This document shows, one piece after another, positions 33,095-46,866 of a stretch of 64,000 nucleotides of DNA. The translations under genes and the position numbers were made by a program. The DNA is from Epiperipatus broadwayi (lineage: Eukaryota; Onychophora; Udeonychophora; Euonychophora; Peripatidae): the NCBI GenBank assembly GCA_028023455.1, contig JAQFVV010006231.1, positions 4,914,036 to 4,978,035 of the forward strand, given 5' to 3'. The notes beneath the pieces were generated by a model, which saw only the letters and a program-made list of their open reading frames with translations, was not told the origin of the DNA and searched no databases. The first letter of the stretch is position 1, and every line of letters starts with the position of its first letter.

Positions 33095-35694
33095 AATCTG
33101 GATGTATATAATATGCATATATACATTAGCTATTATGCAAAAAGTGTTGCAGCAAGTAAAATAAAAACATTATAAAAAAAAGATTATATAGTGTGCTTCT
33201 GTTCCTAAAAAAGTCAAGCTTCATCACTGATATATATATATACTTTATTTTATTAAACAATAAATAAAAATGTGTGTGCAAGCTGTTAATATTAATATGC
33301 TAAAGTACTCCAGAAATAAAAATTAATTATGCAGAAAAATAAAACTTATTGAAAATAGCAACAGATTAATTTAAATATAAAAAAAAGTTTATTTTATGCA
33401 AATTAGAAAAACTGAATAAAAAGTCTGCAGAAGAATTAAGTAAGAGGAGAGACGAGATGTAAAGTGGTGTGTAAAAACTTGTGGAAAGAAACTAATAAAT
33501 GTGAAGTTGTTCTGGATATTAACAAAGAAGTGCTTTAGTCAAGAAGCTAATTGGACTATCTCTGAATCAATGTGTGTGAGCAGTAAGGTGTGTATAAAAT
33601 TATAGTTACAAAACTACTGAGTTAAAGAGACTTTATAGATATTAAATCTCTCAGGAGATTTGAACTTTAAAGAGATCTGAGTGATCTTATTCTCAATTAC
33701 CAAATTAGCAATTTGAATAATCTTACTAATACTATAATTATTATTCAGAGTAAATAAACTCTTAAAGTTTTATTTAAACTTTTGTTTTCTTATTATTAAA
33801 ATATAATTGTTCAGCTGCCAAGTGACTTCATGGCCCTTGATATTTTACCAGACATTTTCTATTTCTTAATATCCAAACCATAAAATGATCATGGATCCTG
33901 AATTATACTCAATTCGTTCTATGTTAGCCATCTCTAGGTTTTTTAAATCTTTAATATAATAACAGTAGTAGTAATTTGGATTTGAATCCATTCACTTCCT
34001 TGTTTATCTCTCCTTAATGTGGTAGCAAACAATGATAAACTATGCTTAATGATGTTATAATTTGGTCATAACTTATTGATAATAATAATCAATTTTATAT
34101 CACTATTCTAAAGTCATCTATGAAAGCATGAGTAATTACTGAAATCCAAATGGAATTATTAACCAGATCAACATATTAATTTCTGCATAAGCCACTTTAT
34201 CAGTAGGAAGTATTGAATAGTGAATAAGCATCCTGCAGCCATTTCTATTTTAAGTGTAAGCTAAGAATGATATTTGATATTTCGATGTAAGTAAAGGTTG
34301 ATGCTTCAACACTAAATCAGGCTTCAAATAGAAATTTTCATATACACACATATCTGGTCTTCAATATCTTAATTTTTATTTTTTTTTATTTTGTATTAAA
34401 GAACAAAGAAAATTATATATATACAGACTTGAATTTTTATGTTAAAAAAAAAAGATATATAAATTTTATATTAAAAAAAATATTGCCAACATTGTCTTAT
34501 ATAAATCATTGTATAATTAAATTACATTCTTATTCTAAAGTGTATAGTTTACATTAATAAATATATAAAATTCGAATGTATACTTGATATATAGATGCGT
34601 GTGTGTACATAATTACATACGTGTATGCATTCAAACAAAGAAGATTACAAAAGGTGTAATAAAAAAGAAAACTAAAACTTTAATAAATATGTTCAGCCTT
34701 TTAAAAAAAAATGTTCATTACAAATTATTTCCATTAAAAATAATAAATTCATATTAACTTTATGAACGTACCTGAATGATTATTTCACAAAATGATAATA
34801 AAATATCATTTAATATTTTTAATAGATCATAAGGCTTATGTAACAGTTAAGATAATCTATTATCTTTCACTCTTTTTATACATAATTTTAAGTCGTCATA
34901 TTGTTGCTCTGAGCGATCTCAAAAGATTGTGATTAAATACGTTTGTTTGTTAATAATTCAACATCAACAAAAAAACTATTATTTAAAAATGTTCACTAAA
35001 AGCACTGAACTAAATTTTAGGCAAAATGATAAATTGAGAGAAAATTAATTAGTAAAGTAAATTATTGTTTTGATTTATTGTCTTAATTACTACTGAATAA
35101 AAATAAGCATATAATATATTTTAAAAGTTTATAATGCTATTAATCAAATAAATATATATATAGTATAGAGAAAATATATATATAACTATAGATAGTAAAA
35201 TTAGTATTTATTTAAATTATCAGCAGTATGAAAGTTTTAAAAAAATCTACGAAATTTAAAATGAATAGTGACAAATTTATTACTGCTACATGCTTATGAA
35301 ATTTTGTGATCGCAGCATTCATCAATTGCTCTGTAAACTAAAAAATTAAAATGTAGGATTTTTTTTTTTAATACAATTTTTTTAAAAATTGTGGATAATT
35401 GAAACAATAGATATTAAAATCATGCATTATACATATGGTAGGAATATTGTATTGTATAAAAATTTATTGATATAAAAATAAATTTTAATATACAGAGTAG
35501 AAAGTAAATATATATCCAATGTGGCAGCTATTAAAAATATAAATTATTAATGCTGTATTTTAAATTATATATCAGGAAATATACTCAGAAATTCTAATAA
35601 AAATTAATCCAGTATATCCAAATAAATAAAATAATCACAGCTGAAGTCATGTGATATTTTATTGGTTTAAATAATTACAATAACAAGTTTTTTT
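33095..35694. other. AT-rich sequence, nothing recognised
   Basis: Low-complexity stretches and TA microsatellites. No gene or clear repeat boundary was found. Confidence 0.5.
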
Positions 35695-36217
35695 CAATTA
35701 AGCTCCCAGGTTTGTGAAGAGTGCCTGGTTTTCAAATATTTACATATCAAGCTTGTATCCTGTCCATCCCTCTTATATGTATTTAATGGAGACTGTTCTA
35801 TACATGAGAGGTTAGAGTGACTTCAGGTCAACATGGGCATGGCAATAATATTAGCATCAGCATGGGATTTGAGTTTTCATCATCAGATTTTCAATGATTA
35901 TGGATGGCTGAAAAGTTGGAGGTTGCAGCGGATTGAAGCCTGTCCATTAAAGTATGAAGATTTGCTATCTTAATATAAACTGAGCATTGATTGTATATAT
36001 GTGTGAGAGATGATAATCTGGACCAATTGATGAGTGCTGGTTTAGCATGAAATACGGATATTGGTAATTATTAATCTTTTCTACATGTGTGGTCATGTGT
36101 ATCAGTTGTATGAGATAGTGTGGATAGTTGAAGAGTGCTTAAAAATCTGAGTTCAAATCCTATGTATTTACAATTAAGCTCCCAGGTTTGTGAAGAGTGC
36201 CTGGTTTTCAAATATTT
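35695..36217 (+). repeat. Segment bounded by perfect 47-bp direct repeats
   Basis: 35695-35741 and 36171-36217 are identical over 47 bases, with core GCTCCCAGGTTTGTGAAGAG. The 430-bp interior ends with a Pol III B-box-like GAGTTCAAATCC. It also contains CAATTGATGAGTGCTGGTTTAGCATGAAAT, which recurs near 59325-59360. Confidence 0.7.
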
Positions 36218-37232
36218 GCCATTTAATATACTTGTATTAAAATTAATAATTTATTTAGTATTATGAATCAGTGTATGTATTTAAGTGTACACTATCAACT
36301 TACTGCAAAATTTTATATGCATCTTGTATTATCATAGTTTATAATTCTGAAATTGGCTATTATATGTAACATTTAATATTTAATTTTCCATAAAGTTATT
36401 GGCAGGTGATTAAATGCTTATTCATAATAATATAATTCAGTACTTTTCAATAAATTAAATTACATTATTGATTATTTAATATTGACATTTAATGTTTAAA
36501 TATTCAGCAGTATGTCAGTGCTTTAAAAACATGAGCAGTTTAGAATGAGGAATTAATAAATGTATTGTTGAAAAATTACATGTTCTCTTATATCCAAAAA
36601 TAAATAATTCAGGAATATTAGGAAATAGGAATGTTAGATTAATAATATGATAATCTAGTATTTGTAACTTGTATACAGTCACAACATATCTTCCACTCAG
36701 AATGTGTTAAAAATTGAATAGTTACAAGCTATTTGACTTTCATTTAAGAGAAAATAATGCTAATATTCTATCAGTATAGTATCTTTGATATAAGCTAAGA
36801 TCAAAACTAAAACCATTAAAATCTAGTATTCTTATCTTGTTTATTACTCAACCATAAAATAGATGTGGAAAGATATGTAATCCTATTATATATTAATTTT
36901 CTTCCTTCTTCATCTTTTATATATTGATTTTATTAACAAATATATATTTAATAATTCCTTTCATTAAACTTCATTTAATGCAACACATTGTTTCAACATT
37001 TAATTTTATTTTATTTTCTTAGTTTTAACTATCCAGAAGTCTTCATTAGAATCACAAAAATATTTAAATGCACATAATTACACAGAAAGATAATATATAA
37101 TTATACCTAAAAAGTCACTTAATTCCTATTTTAATCGCAAGTATACAAAATTACACTTGAATAAACTCTAGAATATATAGAGCTAAAAATTAGGGTTAAA
37201 TTCAGTAAGAATACTAAAAAAAAAAAAATAGT
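36218..37232. other. AT-rich sequence, nothing recognised
   Basis: Only a weak match near 37020-37060 to the dispersed repeat of the 42.1-kb foldback was seen. Confidence 0.45.
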
Positions 37233-37396
37233 TATAATAAATGAATTAAAAAAATAATAATTTTGCAAAAGGATAATATAAAGTCAATAGAAAGCAAAAT
37301 AAATGATTTTAAATTTATAATAAATGAATTAAAAAATAATTTCACAAAAGGATAATATAAATTCAATAGAAAGCAAAATAAATGATTTTAGAAATA
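37233..37396 (+). repeat. Two-copy tandem repeat, unit about 80 bp
   Basis: 37233-37316 and 37317-37396 share ATAATAAATGAATTAAAAAA, AAAAGGATAATATAAA and CAATAGAAAGCAAAATAAATGATTTTA. Confidence 0.7.
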
Positions 37397-38007
37397 AAAA
37401 AATATATCAAAGAAAACAAAGATAAATATTTAAGAATAAAAACACAATAATAGTATAGCAATAATATAATAAAATTATAAAGAAGTTAAACAAAAAATAG
37501 TAAAATAATAAATTTTAATAAATAAATATATATATATATATATTTGATATATTACATAACATATATAAAAATAGTAATAAAAATATAAAAAACTGCATAA
37601 ATGTACTTTATAAGATAAAATGCAAAAAATATCATATAAATAATATTAAAAACAGTTACATAGATGAAATGAAAAATTTAATTAGTACATAATTTTATAA
37701 ACATAAATGGGATAAAAGATATACACACATTCATATAATAGATATTGGTCATGTGTGTTATAAAAATGATATACTATATTAATAAAAAAATAAAAATTAA
37801 AAAGATAATATTAGTTAAAAAAATTAATCCACATTTAAATAAAGATTTAGGCATAAAAACTGTTAATTTAATAAAATAAATTGATAATAATAAAATTAAA
37901 TATATATAAAAAAATAGTTACAAAAAATAAATATAGTATAACGGTAAGGGTGAATGGAAGACTTACTGTATCTGCCATACAGGGTGCCACCAGGCTATTG
38001 GAACCTG

Positions 38008-39121
38008 GATATAGGCATTTGGGAATCATCTTATGTAATAAGGAAAATTGCTTGGATAAATGGGAGAAAAAATTGATAAATGAAGCAAAGAAAAGAAAGG
38101 GTTTGGAAAGAAACTAACAGTATTTTCATATAATAAATATGATGTAGCTAGAATCGTATGGAAGGGAGTTGCAGTAGCAGGGTTAACATATGGTAATGAT
38201 GCATTGTGTTAGTAAAAGGGTTTTAGATTATTTAGAGAAAGTACAAAGGGAAGTAGGAAGACATGCATTAGATGCAGAGATGTAGACAGCAAAGGAGGCA
38301 ATTCAAGGAGAAATGGGATGGTCAAGTTTTTATATGAGATACAAAAAGTAAAATGAAAATGTTTGGTAGGTTGCAGTTTATGGATAGTAAAAGAATAGCC
38401 AAAATAGTGTTTAATTGGGTTTTGAGTAAAGGGCAGGTAACAAGATGGGTGAGAAAGGTAATGTGGTATGCAAAAGATTTGGATAAAGAATTTATATCAG
38501 TATACTTGTATAAAAGGTGGAATGATTGTATTAGGATTGTTGAGTGTTATAGTGGTAAGGACTGGGATAAAAGAATAGAAGCATTAATAAAAAATTGGGA
38601 GTTGGAGAGATGGGAGAACTAGTATGGAGGGTAAGAAGAGTTTAAATATATATGCGAGTTAATTTATGATAATAGTAAGGAAAGTAGTTTATTGTTTAAG
38701 GCTCGAACGGGATCTTTAGCAACAAGAGAATATACATGTAAATGGAAAACTATGGGTGATTTAGCGTGCAAATTGTGTAAGGAAGGAATAGAAAATATTA
38801 GGCATCTGTTGATTGAATGTAAATGCTTGAAAGCAGAAAGGATACAGATAATGAAGTTATGGGAGAATAGATATGAACAAAGTAGTTATACAGAAAGTGA
38901 GTTATTGGTTTTTATGCTGGGTTTGCAGAAAGATAAGGGGGATTTAGATATAAAGGCCATAGAGTTGACAAAGATTATGTTGTGGAAATGGGATGAGGCA
39001 AAATATGGGTAGACTTAGAGTGGGGAATGGAAAATAAAGTGGCTAACAGGTTTATCTGGGCATAATTGCTGAGATATTCTTGACTTCGTTTAAGGAGAAG
39101 CCAAAATATGTCATATCACAT
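38008..39121 (+). pseudogene. LINE family C fragment (RT end plus zinc-binding C-terminus), copy 1
   Basis: It begins in the RT thumb region (LGIILCNKENCLDKWEKK, INEAKKRKGL). It continues through broken frames with KMFGRLQFMDSKRIAKIVF and RWVRKVMWYAKDLDKEF. The last frame (38692-39012) has CKWKTMGDLACKLCKEG then NIRHLLIECKCLKAER, a reverse transcriptase zinc-binding (zf-RVT) C-terminal domain with CxxC...H...C. It ends in a TCATATCACAT tail. It is 5'-truncated with several frame breaks. The tail directly abuts the broken end of an inverted long LTR-like repeat. Confidence 0.8.
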
Positions 39122-40754
39122 GGAAAATTTATATAGTAGGCAGATACTAAGTTAAGATCCAAATTATACATATGTTTTATTCCGACCATCAGCCCATGAC
39201 ACTAGCTCAGTGAGACGCAGAGATTTATAAAATATAAATTTTTATCTAAAAATATTTTCAATATTAAACAAATAAAAGAAGCCACTGCCAGTAATAACAC
39301 ACACAAACATTTATTAAACATATACAAAATTTAGAATTATTATTTTAGTATAACTTTAATTAATTTTTTTTTTTTTTATAAAACATTATAACTTTACTTT
39401 AGATTTTAATTTACAATTTAACTTTTATTTTAGAGGTTCACACAGATGAATTTAATAATATTTTATTTGAGTGTTGAGTATGAATAGATTACATAGATTG
39501 CATTTGAAAAGAAAATATTCTATCCCTGACCTTAGGCCAAAGTTCGCAGTCAAACCAATGCCAATCTATCTGATATATCGATGTATTCAATGCAACATGA
39601 ATATGACATCACAATACCATACTGTCAGGAATACACATCTGAACAGCATGGTTATAGAGAAGAAATTGTCTCTTGTCCAGTACAGGAATGTTACATCTGT
39701 CTGGCAAGAAGAACAAAAAAAAACTCCATAGGAAGAAATTGTGGTCCTTTCTGCAGACTTACGATCCCATTCCATAGGCAAAAAGGGGTGATCCATGGAG
39801 CAGGGAATACCATCTGTCTCCGATGGTCAATAAGAAATAGGCTTATTTTGCCCAAGTGCGGCGTATGTGATCCTGCACGTAGTGGATCTTCATACTACAT
39901 TTACTAATTACACCAATATATCCAATCGATTAACTCAATTTAACTACGAAACAAATAACCTAAGATTAACCCTCCCTTAATTAAACTAATATAACTTTAC
40001 AAATCTATGCAGCCATACATGCCCGACTTAAATTTAATATTTATTAAAAGTTGTTTAACAAAAAAAAAAATCATAATAAAAACTTAAAAGAACGAAAAAA
40101 ATAACTTAATGGAAATGATTTTTTAAAAAAATACATCAAATAAAATTAATTACTAATAATAATTTACATTGGTCAGATAGGATTCTATTTCTATTAAATA
40201 CTGAAAAAGTTTTGGAATTAAAGTTCTTACTGTTTTGAAAATGTTCATTAGTTATATAGTTCTTACTGTTTTAAAAAGTCCATAATTTCTAATTGCTTGT
40301 AATTTGGAAGATGTTAATTCCCATGAAGTCCTGAGGAGATCGGTATGCAGTTAGCCATTGGTCCTTTATTGTAGCTGGTATTTTATTGCTGGGCCCAGAT
40401 GTCCTATAGTCTGCAATATGGGAAAACCATTGGTCATTTCTCTTTCTCTTTAAAAAAAAACCCCGAAGAGATAGAAGAGTGCATCTTTTCAATCCTTTCT
40501 CCTTCAACTCTCTCTGCACTAACACATATAGCACCTCTTCTTTCACATCTCTTTTTAAGTTTTTGTTGAAAATTTACTTTTAAAACTTTTTCTTTTTTTA
40601 ATAAAATTTTCTTTTAATAATTTTTCATCTGTGCGATTTTATATATATAAAGTTTAGATGACTTTTCTTAAAAAAGAAGTTTTTATTTGCGAACTTTTAT
40701 TTTTAATGTCTAATTTTTAAAATAAATAATGTAACGGCAAGTGTGCCCTTTACA
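39122..40754 (-). repeat. Long LTR-like repeat (family B), copy 3, truncated
   Basis: On the minus strand it starts TGTAAAGGGCACAC at 40754 and follows copy 2, with shared GGCCTAAGGT, GATATATCAGAT, TTTAAGTCGGGC and TTATTTGTTTCGTAGTT. It breaks off at ACTATATAAATTTTC, where the LINE tail begins, so the last part of the repeat is missing. Confidence 0.6.
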
Positions 40755-42048
40755 ATAGAGAGAATTATAATGTAGTGTAAAAAAAATTTTTAAAAAGGAT
40801 TAGATGCTAGGTTATCTAAAAAACTAAAAAATCCAAAATTAAAAATAATAAGTACATAAATTTATAAATTTATATTAAATTTAAAATAAATAAAATAAAA
40901 TAATTACATTATAAAAAATAAAAAATATAAAATTAAAAAATAATAAATATAAAATTGATCACATAAAATAAATACAGGATATATAAATATAAATATAAAA
41001 AAACAATATGATAAAATATGTTATAATTAATCTTAAGTAAAACAGAATATAAATTTAAAATGAAAAAAAAAAATTATATAAGTATATATAATAGTTTGTA
41101 TACTTAGGATTAAAATAAAAATTATATATTTTTAAATATAATTGTGTAATCATGTATATTCAAATATTTTATAGTTCTGACAAAGATTACTGGATAATTG
41201 AAACTAAAAAAAAATAAAATAAAAAAGCAATATGTTATTTTGAATAAAGTAAAAAATTAAAGGAGTTATTAATTATATATTTTTATTTTATATATATACT
41301 CAGAAAAAGTGCCCTGAAATAATTAAGTTATTTTTTTTAGTACCAATATAAAAAGCAATAAAAAGAAAAATACAATTTCTTAATAAAACTGTAACTACAA
41401 ATGGCAGAAGATGAGTTATATAAAAAAAACACATTATTGCTGAAATTGTGAGACTTAAACATGGAAAATCTTATCATAAATTTAAAATTCTATTAAATGA
41501 TGTGGCATAATAAAAAAATTTTTAGACAGAAAGAATTAACACCACAAAAATTTATATAGAAGGATAATAATATGTGCTTAGTTTGGAAAAAAATCACAAA
41601 AGTTTTATAGAAAGTTTTAACCGATGAAACAAATTATGAATAGATAAAAAAATCAATACTATTGTTATTTCATGAAGAAATACTTTCCTTAAGCTAATAA
41701 ACATACGAATTTATTCAAAAGGATGCAGAACACAAAGAAAACTATATTGAAAGACAATAATAAAGTTACCTTTTTCTTTTTTAGGTGAAAAGTCTTTATT
41801 TTTCTTACACACATATATATATTATCAAAATTTCTAAATACCTCTGCCTTCAGCATTAACTTTCATCTTTTTTTTTCTTTTGTAGAAATAACTCAGAAAT
41901 TTTTTTTTTCTTCTGTTTTCCTTGTATATTTATATTTTTCTGGCCATTTTCTAACTGCTTATATTTTCACACCACAACATTTCATTTAGAAGTATATTCT
42001 CTTATTCTTCTTTTTCACTTTCTTTGCATATCTTCATATATATATATA
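40755..42048. other. AT-rich sequence, nothing recognised
   Basis: About 80-85 percent AT by eye. A decayed copy of the dispersed repeat may lie near 41170-41230. No gene was seen. Confidence 0.45.
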
Positions 42049-42302
42049 TTGCTTATAACAGTTCTTTCATATACACTTCTATGCAAACAAATTTTCTTAA
42101 AAACTTCTTTATTTTTCTTACAGTTTCGACTGTCCAGCAGTCTTCATCAGAGCTTTATTCTCTGCTGTTTTAAAGTCTTTAACAGCAGAGAATAAAGCTC
42201 TGATGAAGACTGCTGGACATTCGAAACTGTAAGGAAAATAAAGCAGTTTTTAAGAAAATTTGTTTGCATTGAAGTATATATGAAAGAACTATTATAAGCA
42301 AC
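42049..42302. mobile_element. Foldback element, arms about 122 bp
   Basis: The left arm 42049-42170 and right arm 42181-42302 are near-perfect complements around an 11-bp centre. They include AACAGCAGAGAATAAAGCTC / GAGCTTTATTCTCTGCTGTT. No coding capacity. The inner arms define a dispersed repeat family seen elsewhere in the window. Confidence 0.8.
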
Positions 42303-42989
42303 ATTTCATTTAGTTTATTTTTTATTTTATTTTTTGTAAAAATAAATTATAAATTTTCAACAAAAGATACTAAATTAAAGGATAAAGTTAAACAATATTC
42401 TATGTATCAATCAAATAAATGAATATCTACTAAAATCTGAATCAGATAAGAAATAAAAAAAGTAAATCAACATATTTATTAACATAAAAATCAAATAATA
42501 TATTTCAACAATTCTACAACTAAAAGAGGTAATTAGTGCCAATGTTAAACTGATAAGTGGAAGCAATGTTCATGATGCACCCTAATAGATTATAAAAATA
42601 AATATCTCAAATTTTTATTTGTTTAGTAAAGCATAATTTTATGAGATTATCTTTAGAGATCTTGTAAAAACTGCATTTACCTTTTAAATGAATTTCATTA
42701 TTATATATGATTCTATTCCATATATTGATAGTATTACTTGTTACTCTTTAATCTTTGTAACTATTAGTTAAGTATATCATGTAGACATGAATGCACAAGA
42801 CATTATCCAGTTCATTGATCATTTCATATACATTTATATAAAAATTGGACTCTTAGACAGGGATTCAATAACCTAGTATGCATGGAGTTGTAAACCATGC
42901 ATGCAAAGCATCTTATAATATTATACATTATATCCAAAAATATTAACTTTAATGTCACCAACAAGATTATAACTTGTTATCCTACATTA

Positions 42990-45896
42990 CAGTGTTTCTT
43001 AAACTGTGGGTCAAGACCCCATTTGGAGTTGCGAAACGAAAAGTTGGGGTCACGAAAATTTACTTCAGATACATGAATTTAAAGAAATATTAGTCACAAT
43101 CCCTTCATTATCTTTAATTTATTATGTTTTCTGTACAGCGTAATTATAAAATCGTAATGATGACCAAGTTGATCTGTAAATTATATTTACATATTGAAAA
43201 ATAACACTAAATGCATCATAATAGTGGTGTAGCATTGCAATTTCAGCATATAAGTTATTTCAGAATCAAAATATATGCTGCAGTGGTGAGAATAAGGTTG
43301 GCGCCACTGTGATTATATAATGCATTTCCGGTCAAGTTATTTGTTTCAGTTTCATTTCAACAAGTGTCCACATCACAAGAACAATACAATATTGTATTTT
43401 ACTGTTTTACTCGACTAAGGTTAGTATTTATTTGAATAAATATTATGAAAGATGTTATTTTTTATATATAAAAATGCTTGTATACTTTTTTTTCTCACTT
43501 TTTTATTCAAAATTTATCATCCTATTAGTTATTATAAAAATTTATTTTTTATTTGAAACTTATTGTCATTTATTTATTAACAAGTAAAAACATATTCCTA
43601 TTTTTTAAACTTAACAGGTAATTTATAATTGATTTATTGATATTTTTTAAATATTAAAAAATAAAACATACGGGGATATTAAAAAATAGAACATACGGGA
43701 GTAAATATGCTTCGTATAATTAAACAAAAAACATGGCTGCCACTTGGTGTCTCTGCTAACTAATAAGTACTGTTATTTTATTTATATTTTAGGATAAAAA
43801 TACTTTTTACCCATGGATAAATGGTTGAACTTGAGTACCAAAGGTAATGATGCAGATGGCAATGCTACAAAGTCTCTTCAAGCAGGATCTCATAATCAGA
43901 AAGAGGCATCTAAGATGCGAAAAAGAAAATATGATGAGACATTTCTCCAATTTGGCTTTACTTTCAACAACTGTGATGGTAATGAACAACCTCTTTGTTT
44001 AATTTGCAATAATGTTTTGTCTATGGAGAGTATGAAACCATCAAAATTAAAAAGGCATTTTGAATCCAAGCATCCTTCATATGTCAATAAACCAAAAGAA
44101 TATTTCGAACGACTGTTAAAAACTTCAAATAAAGAAAAACAATATTTTGAGAAATTTATAACTGTTAATGAAAAATATTTACTCGCATCATATGAAGTTT
44201 CATATCTGATTGCTAAAAATAAAAAGCCATACACCATTGGAGAAGATCTTATATTACCTGCTGCTATTAAAATGGTAGAAATACTTCACGGAAGTAAATA
44301 TGGTGATGAAATTTGGAAAATTCCTTTGTCAAATGACACTGTCACTAATAGAATTTCTGAAATTAGCAATGACCAATTTGAGCAACTTATTACTAGACTT
44401 AAAGAAAGCCCAATATTTACAATTCAGTTGGATGAAACAACTGATATTTCAAAAATAGCTCAATTATTAGTATATGTCAGATACATTTATAAAGAAAACA
44501 TTGAGGAAGAATTGTTATTTTGTCATTCTTTGGAAGAACATACAAGAGGGGAAGACATATATAATAAAGTAGACAAATTTTTTAAAACTGAAGGTTTAGA
44601 ATGGAAAAATTGCTTTGGAGTATGCACAGATGGTGCAAAAGCAATGACTGGTGAAAATATTGGTTTTAAATCATTTGTTAAAGCTTCTGGTAATAATCAT
44701 GTAACTTTTACACACTGCCTGATCCATTGAGAGGCCCTTGCAGCAAAAAAATTAGCAACGGAATTGAATGATGTGCTTCAGGATGCTGTCAAAATTATAA
44801 ACTTTATTAAAAGCCATGCCCTTAACAGCCATTTATTTTCAAATCTTTGTAAAGACATGGACTCTGAATACAAAAATTTATTATTACATGCAGAAGTAAG
44901 ATGGATGTCAAGAGGGCGAAGTTTAAGAAGATTATTGTTATTAAAAGAAGAAATTATTGTATTTTTAACCGAACAAAAATCTGATCTTGCTGCTCTTTTT
45001 CAAAATGACTTATGGCTATCAAAGCTGTGCTATTTGTCTGATATTTTTGAGAAGCTAAATGATCTTAACTTGTCTCTTCAAGGAAAAAATAGCAATATTT
45101 TTACTTCGAATGATAAAATTGAAGGTTTTATTAAAAAGATCAACATTTGGAAGAATAGGGTGGAAAATGATTCATTGGAAATGTTTTCGACTATCGACAA
45201 TTTTATAATTGAAAAAAATAATTGTAAAACTTTAATTGCAAAAATTATTATAGATCACTTAAAAACCCTAGAAACACAGTTTTGCAAATACTTTATATTG
45301 AATTTAGATTTCAAAAAGTTATCTTGGATTCAAAGACCATTTTTGATTGACATTAATGAGATTAATCACCTGCCATATAAAGCCCAAGAGGAATTTGCTG
45401 AGCTATCGAGTGACTCAAACTTAAAACTTGACTTTCCACAAAAATCCTTGACTGAATTCTGGATGGAGCTAGGACTGAATTTCCCACAATTTCTGAAATG
45501 GCATTAAATGTTCTTCTGCCATTCAGCACCATATACTTATGTGAAATGACTTTTTCAGCTTTAATGTATATTAAATCCAAATATCATTCAACAATGAAAA
45601 ACATTGAAGATGCTTTACATCCAGCAGTATCAAATATTTCACCAAGATTTAATTTGTTATGCAGCAAAAAACAAGCACATCTATCTCATTAAAACGTGAT
45701 TTTTTTTTGACTAATTTTTGTATACTTAAAACAAATCCTAAAACTACTTATTTTCATATGTATATTGTTTACCAAAGAAAGAAATTATTTATGGGAATAT
45801 TTATTTCTAAATCTATTTTATATTTAATATCTGGGGTTGCAAAAAAATCTCGATGATAAAAAGGAGTCATGAATGAAAAAAGTTTAAGTAGCGCTG
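42990..45896 (+). mobile_element. hAT transposon, nearly intact, with TIRs and 8-bp target duplication
   Basis: The left end CAGTGTTTCTTAAACT and the right end, reversed, CAGCGCTACTTAAACT match at 13 of 16 positions. CTACATTA (42982-42989) and CTATATTA (45897-45904) flank it and differ at one base, as expected for an 8-bp hAT target-site duplication. The length is 2907 bp. The transposase within has only one nonsense codon and one frameshift, so the insertion is fairly recent. Confidence 0.88.
43813..45692 (+). pseudogene. hAT transposase (BED zinc finger; ZBED/SCAND3-like), two disabling breaks
   Basis: It starts at ATG 43813 (MDKWLNLS). A BED zinc finger lies at residues about 55-90 (CLICNNVL, then KLKRHFESKHP). 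The RNase H-like core shows FTIQLDETTDISKIAQ and VCTDGAKAMTG, carrying two catalytic Asp residues, then HCLIH. A TGA at 44728-44730 interrupts the frame, where relatives normally carry Arg, consistent with a CGA-to-TGA change. The same frame resumes with EALAAKKL, LLHAEVRWMSRGRSLRR and reaches about 45480. There a frameshift leads into the C-terminal hAT dimerisation region (NVLLPFSTIYLCEMTFSAL), ending at 45692. It is inactive as it stands. Confidence 0.88.
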
Positions 45897-45904
45897 CTAT
45901 ATTA

Positions 45905-46866
45905 CATAGTCAGTTCTCTATAAAGAGGCAAAGAAGAGACTTATGTGAGAAAACACATAAATAACATTTAAATTATGATCAGGCAAATGTGGTTGAGATT
46001 CTTGTCATAAATAAGTCATAATAACAATATATCTCTCTTAAGAAATCTATTTGCAATTCATGTGCAAGTATTAACTATATATGTCCATAAAATATAATTA
46101 TACCAATACACATTACAATATGTAATGAATTATGAATTAATCATATGCCAGACTTATATAATGTATGAAATATATCAATTATATAAACAGCAGCATGCAT
46201 TTATTATTTTTAGTATAAAAAAAGAAATTCCATTATTTAACATAAGAGCAGAGTACCATATCTGCATTTATATACATGAAACAGAACAATATAAAACCCA
46301 ATTATCAACAGAATTATTATTTCAACTTTTTAATGACTTAACATAATCACTCCTACCATCATATTGCTTATATATGAAAATAATATTAAATAATACATGC
46401 AAATCTCAACCTCATCATCTCTATAAATAAACAGATAAATCCACACATTTGAATTACTAAAATCACATTATTATTTTATAACAAAATGAACTTCAAATAA
46501 TTATTTAAATTCAAATCATTCACACTGTCTAATGATCTTAATTGCTCATACTCTACTGCCCTACATTCATCTGTTTTATTAAGAATTTATGTAAGATTAT
46601 TGTGACATTCAATGTAGAATTATTTAGATTTTAACTTGAATTATGATAATTTCATTAATTTAATTAATAAATAGTTTATTCTTTTAATAGTGTTAACTAT
46701 AAATAAATCTACACAAAAGTTTTCACTCTCTAAGAATAAAATTAAAATATTATTTAAAATCATAAACATTAAAAAAAAAAAATTAACTTATTACTACAAA
46801 ATATATACCAATTATAAAATACTTTTAAAATGAATGAAATAACAATAACATATATATATATATATA
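45905..46866. other. AT-rich sequence, nothing recognised
   Basis: Short frames only, ending in a TA microsatellite at about 46851-46867. Confidence 0.45.

Noticed and set aside
39471-39907. Overlapping plus-strand frames up to 108 codons
   Set aside because: They lie inside the inverted LTR-like repeat and have no known domain. The matching region of copy 2 does not keep the frame.
43896-44237. 113-codon minus-strand frame opposite the hAT transposase
   Set aside because: Shadow of the transposase frame on the other strand.
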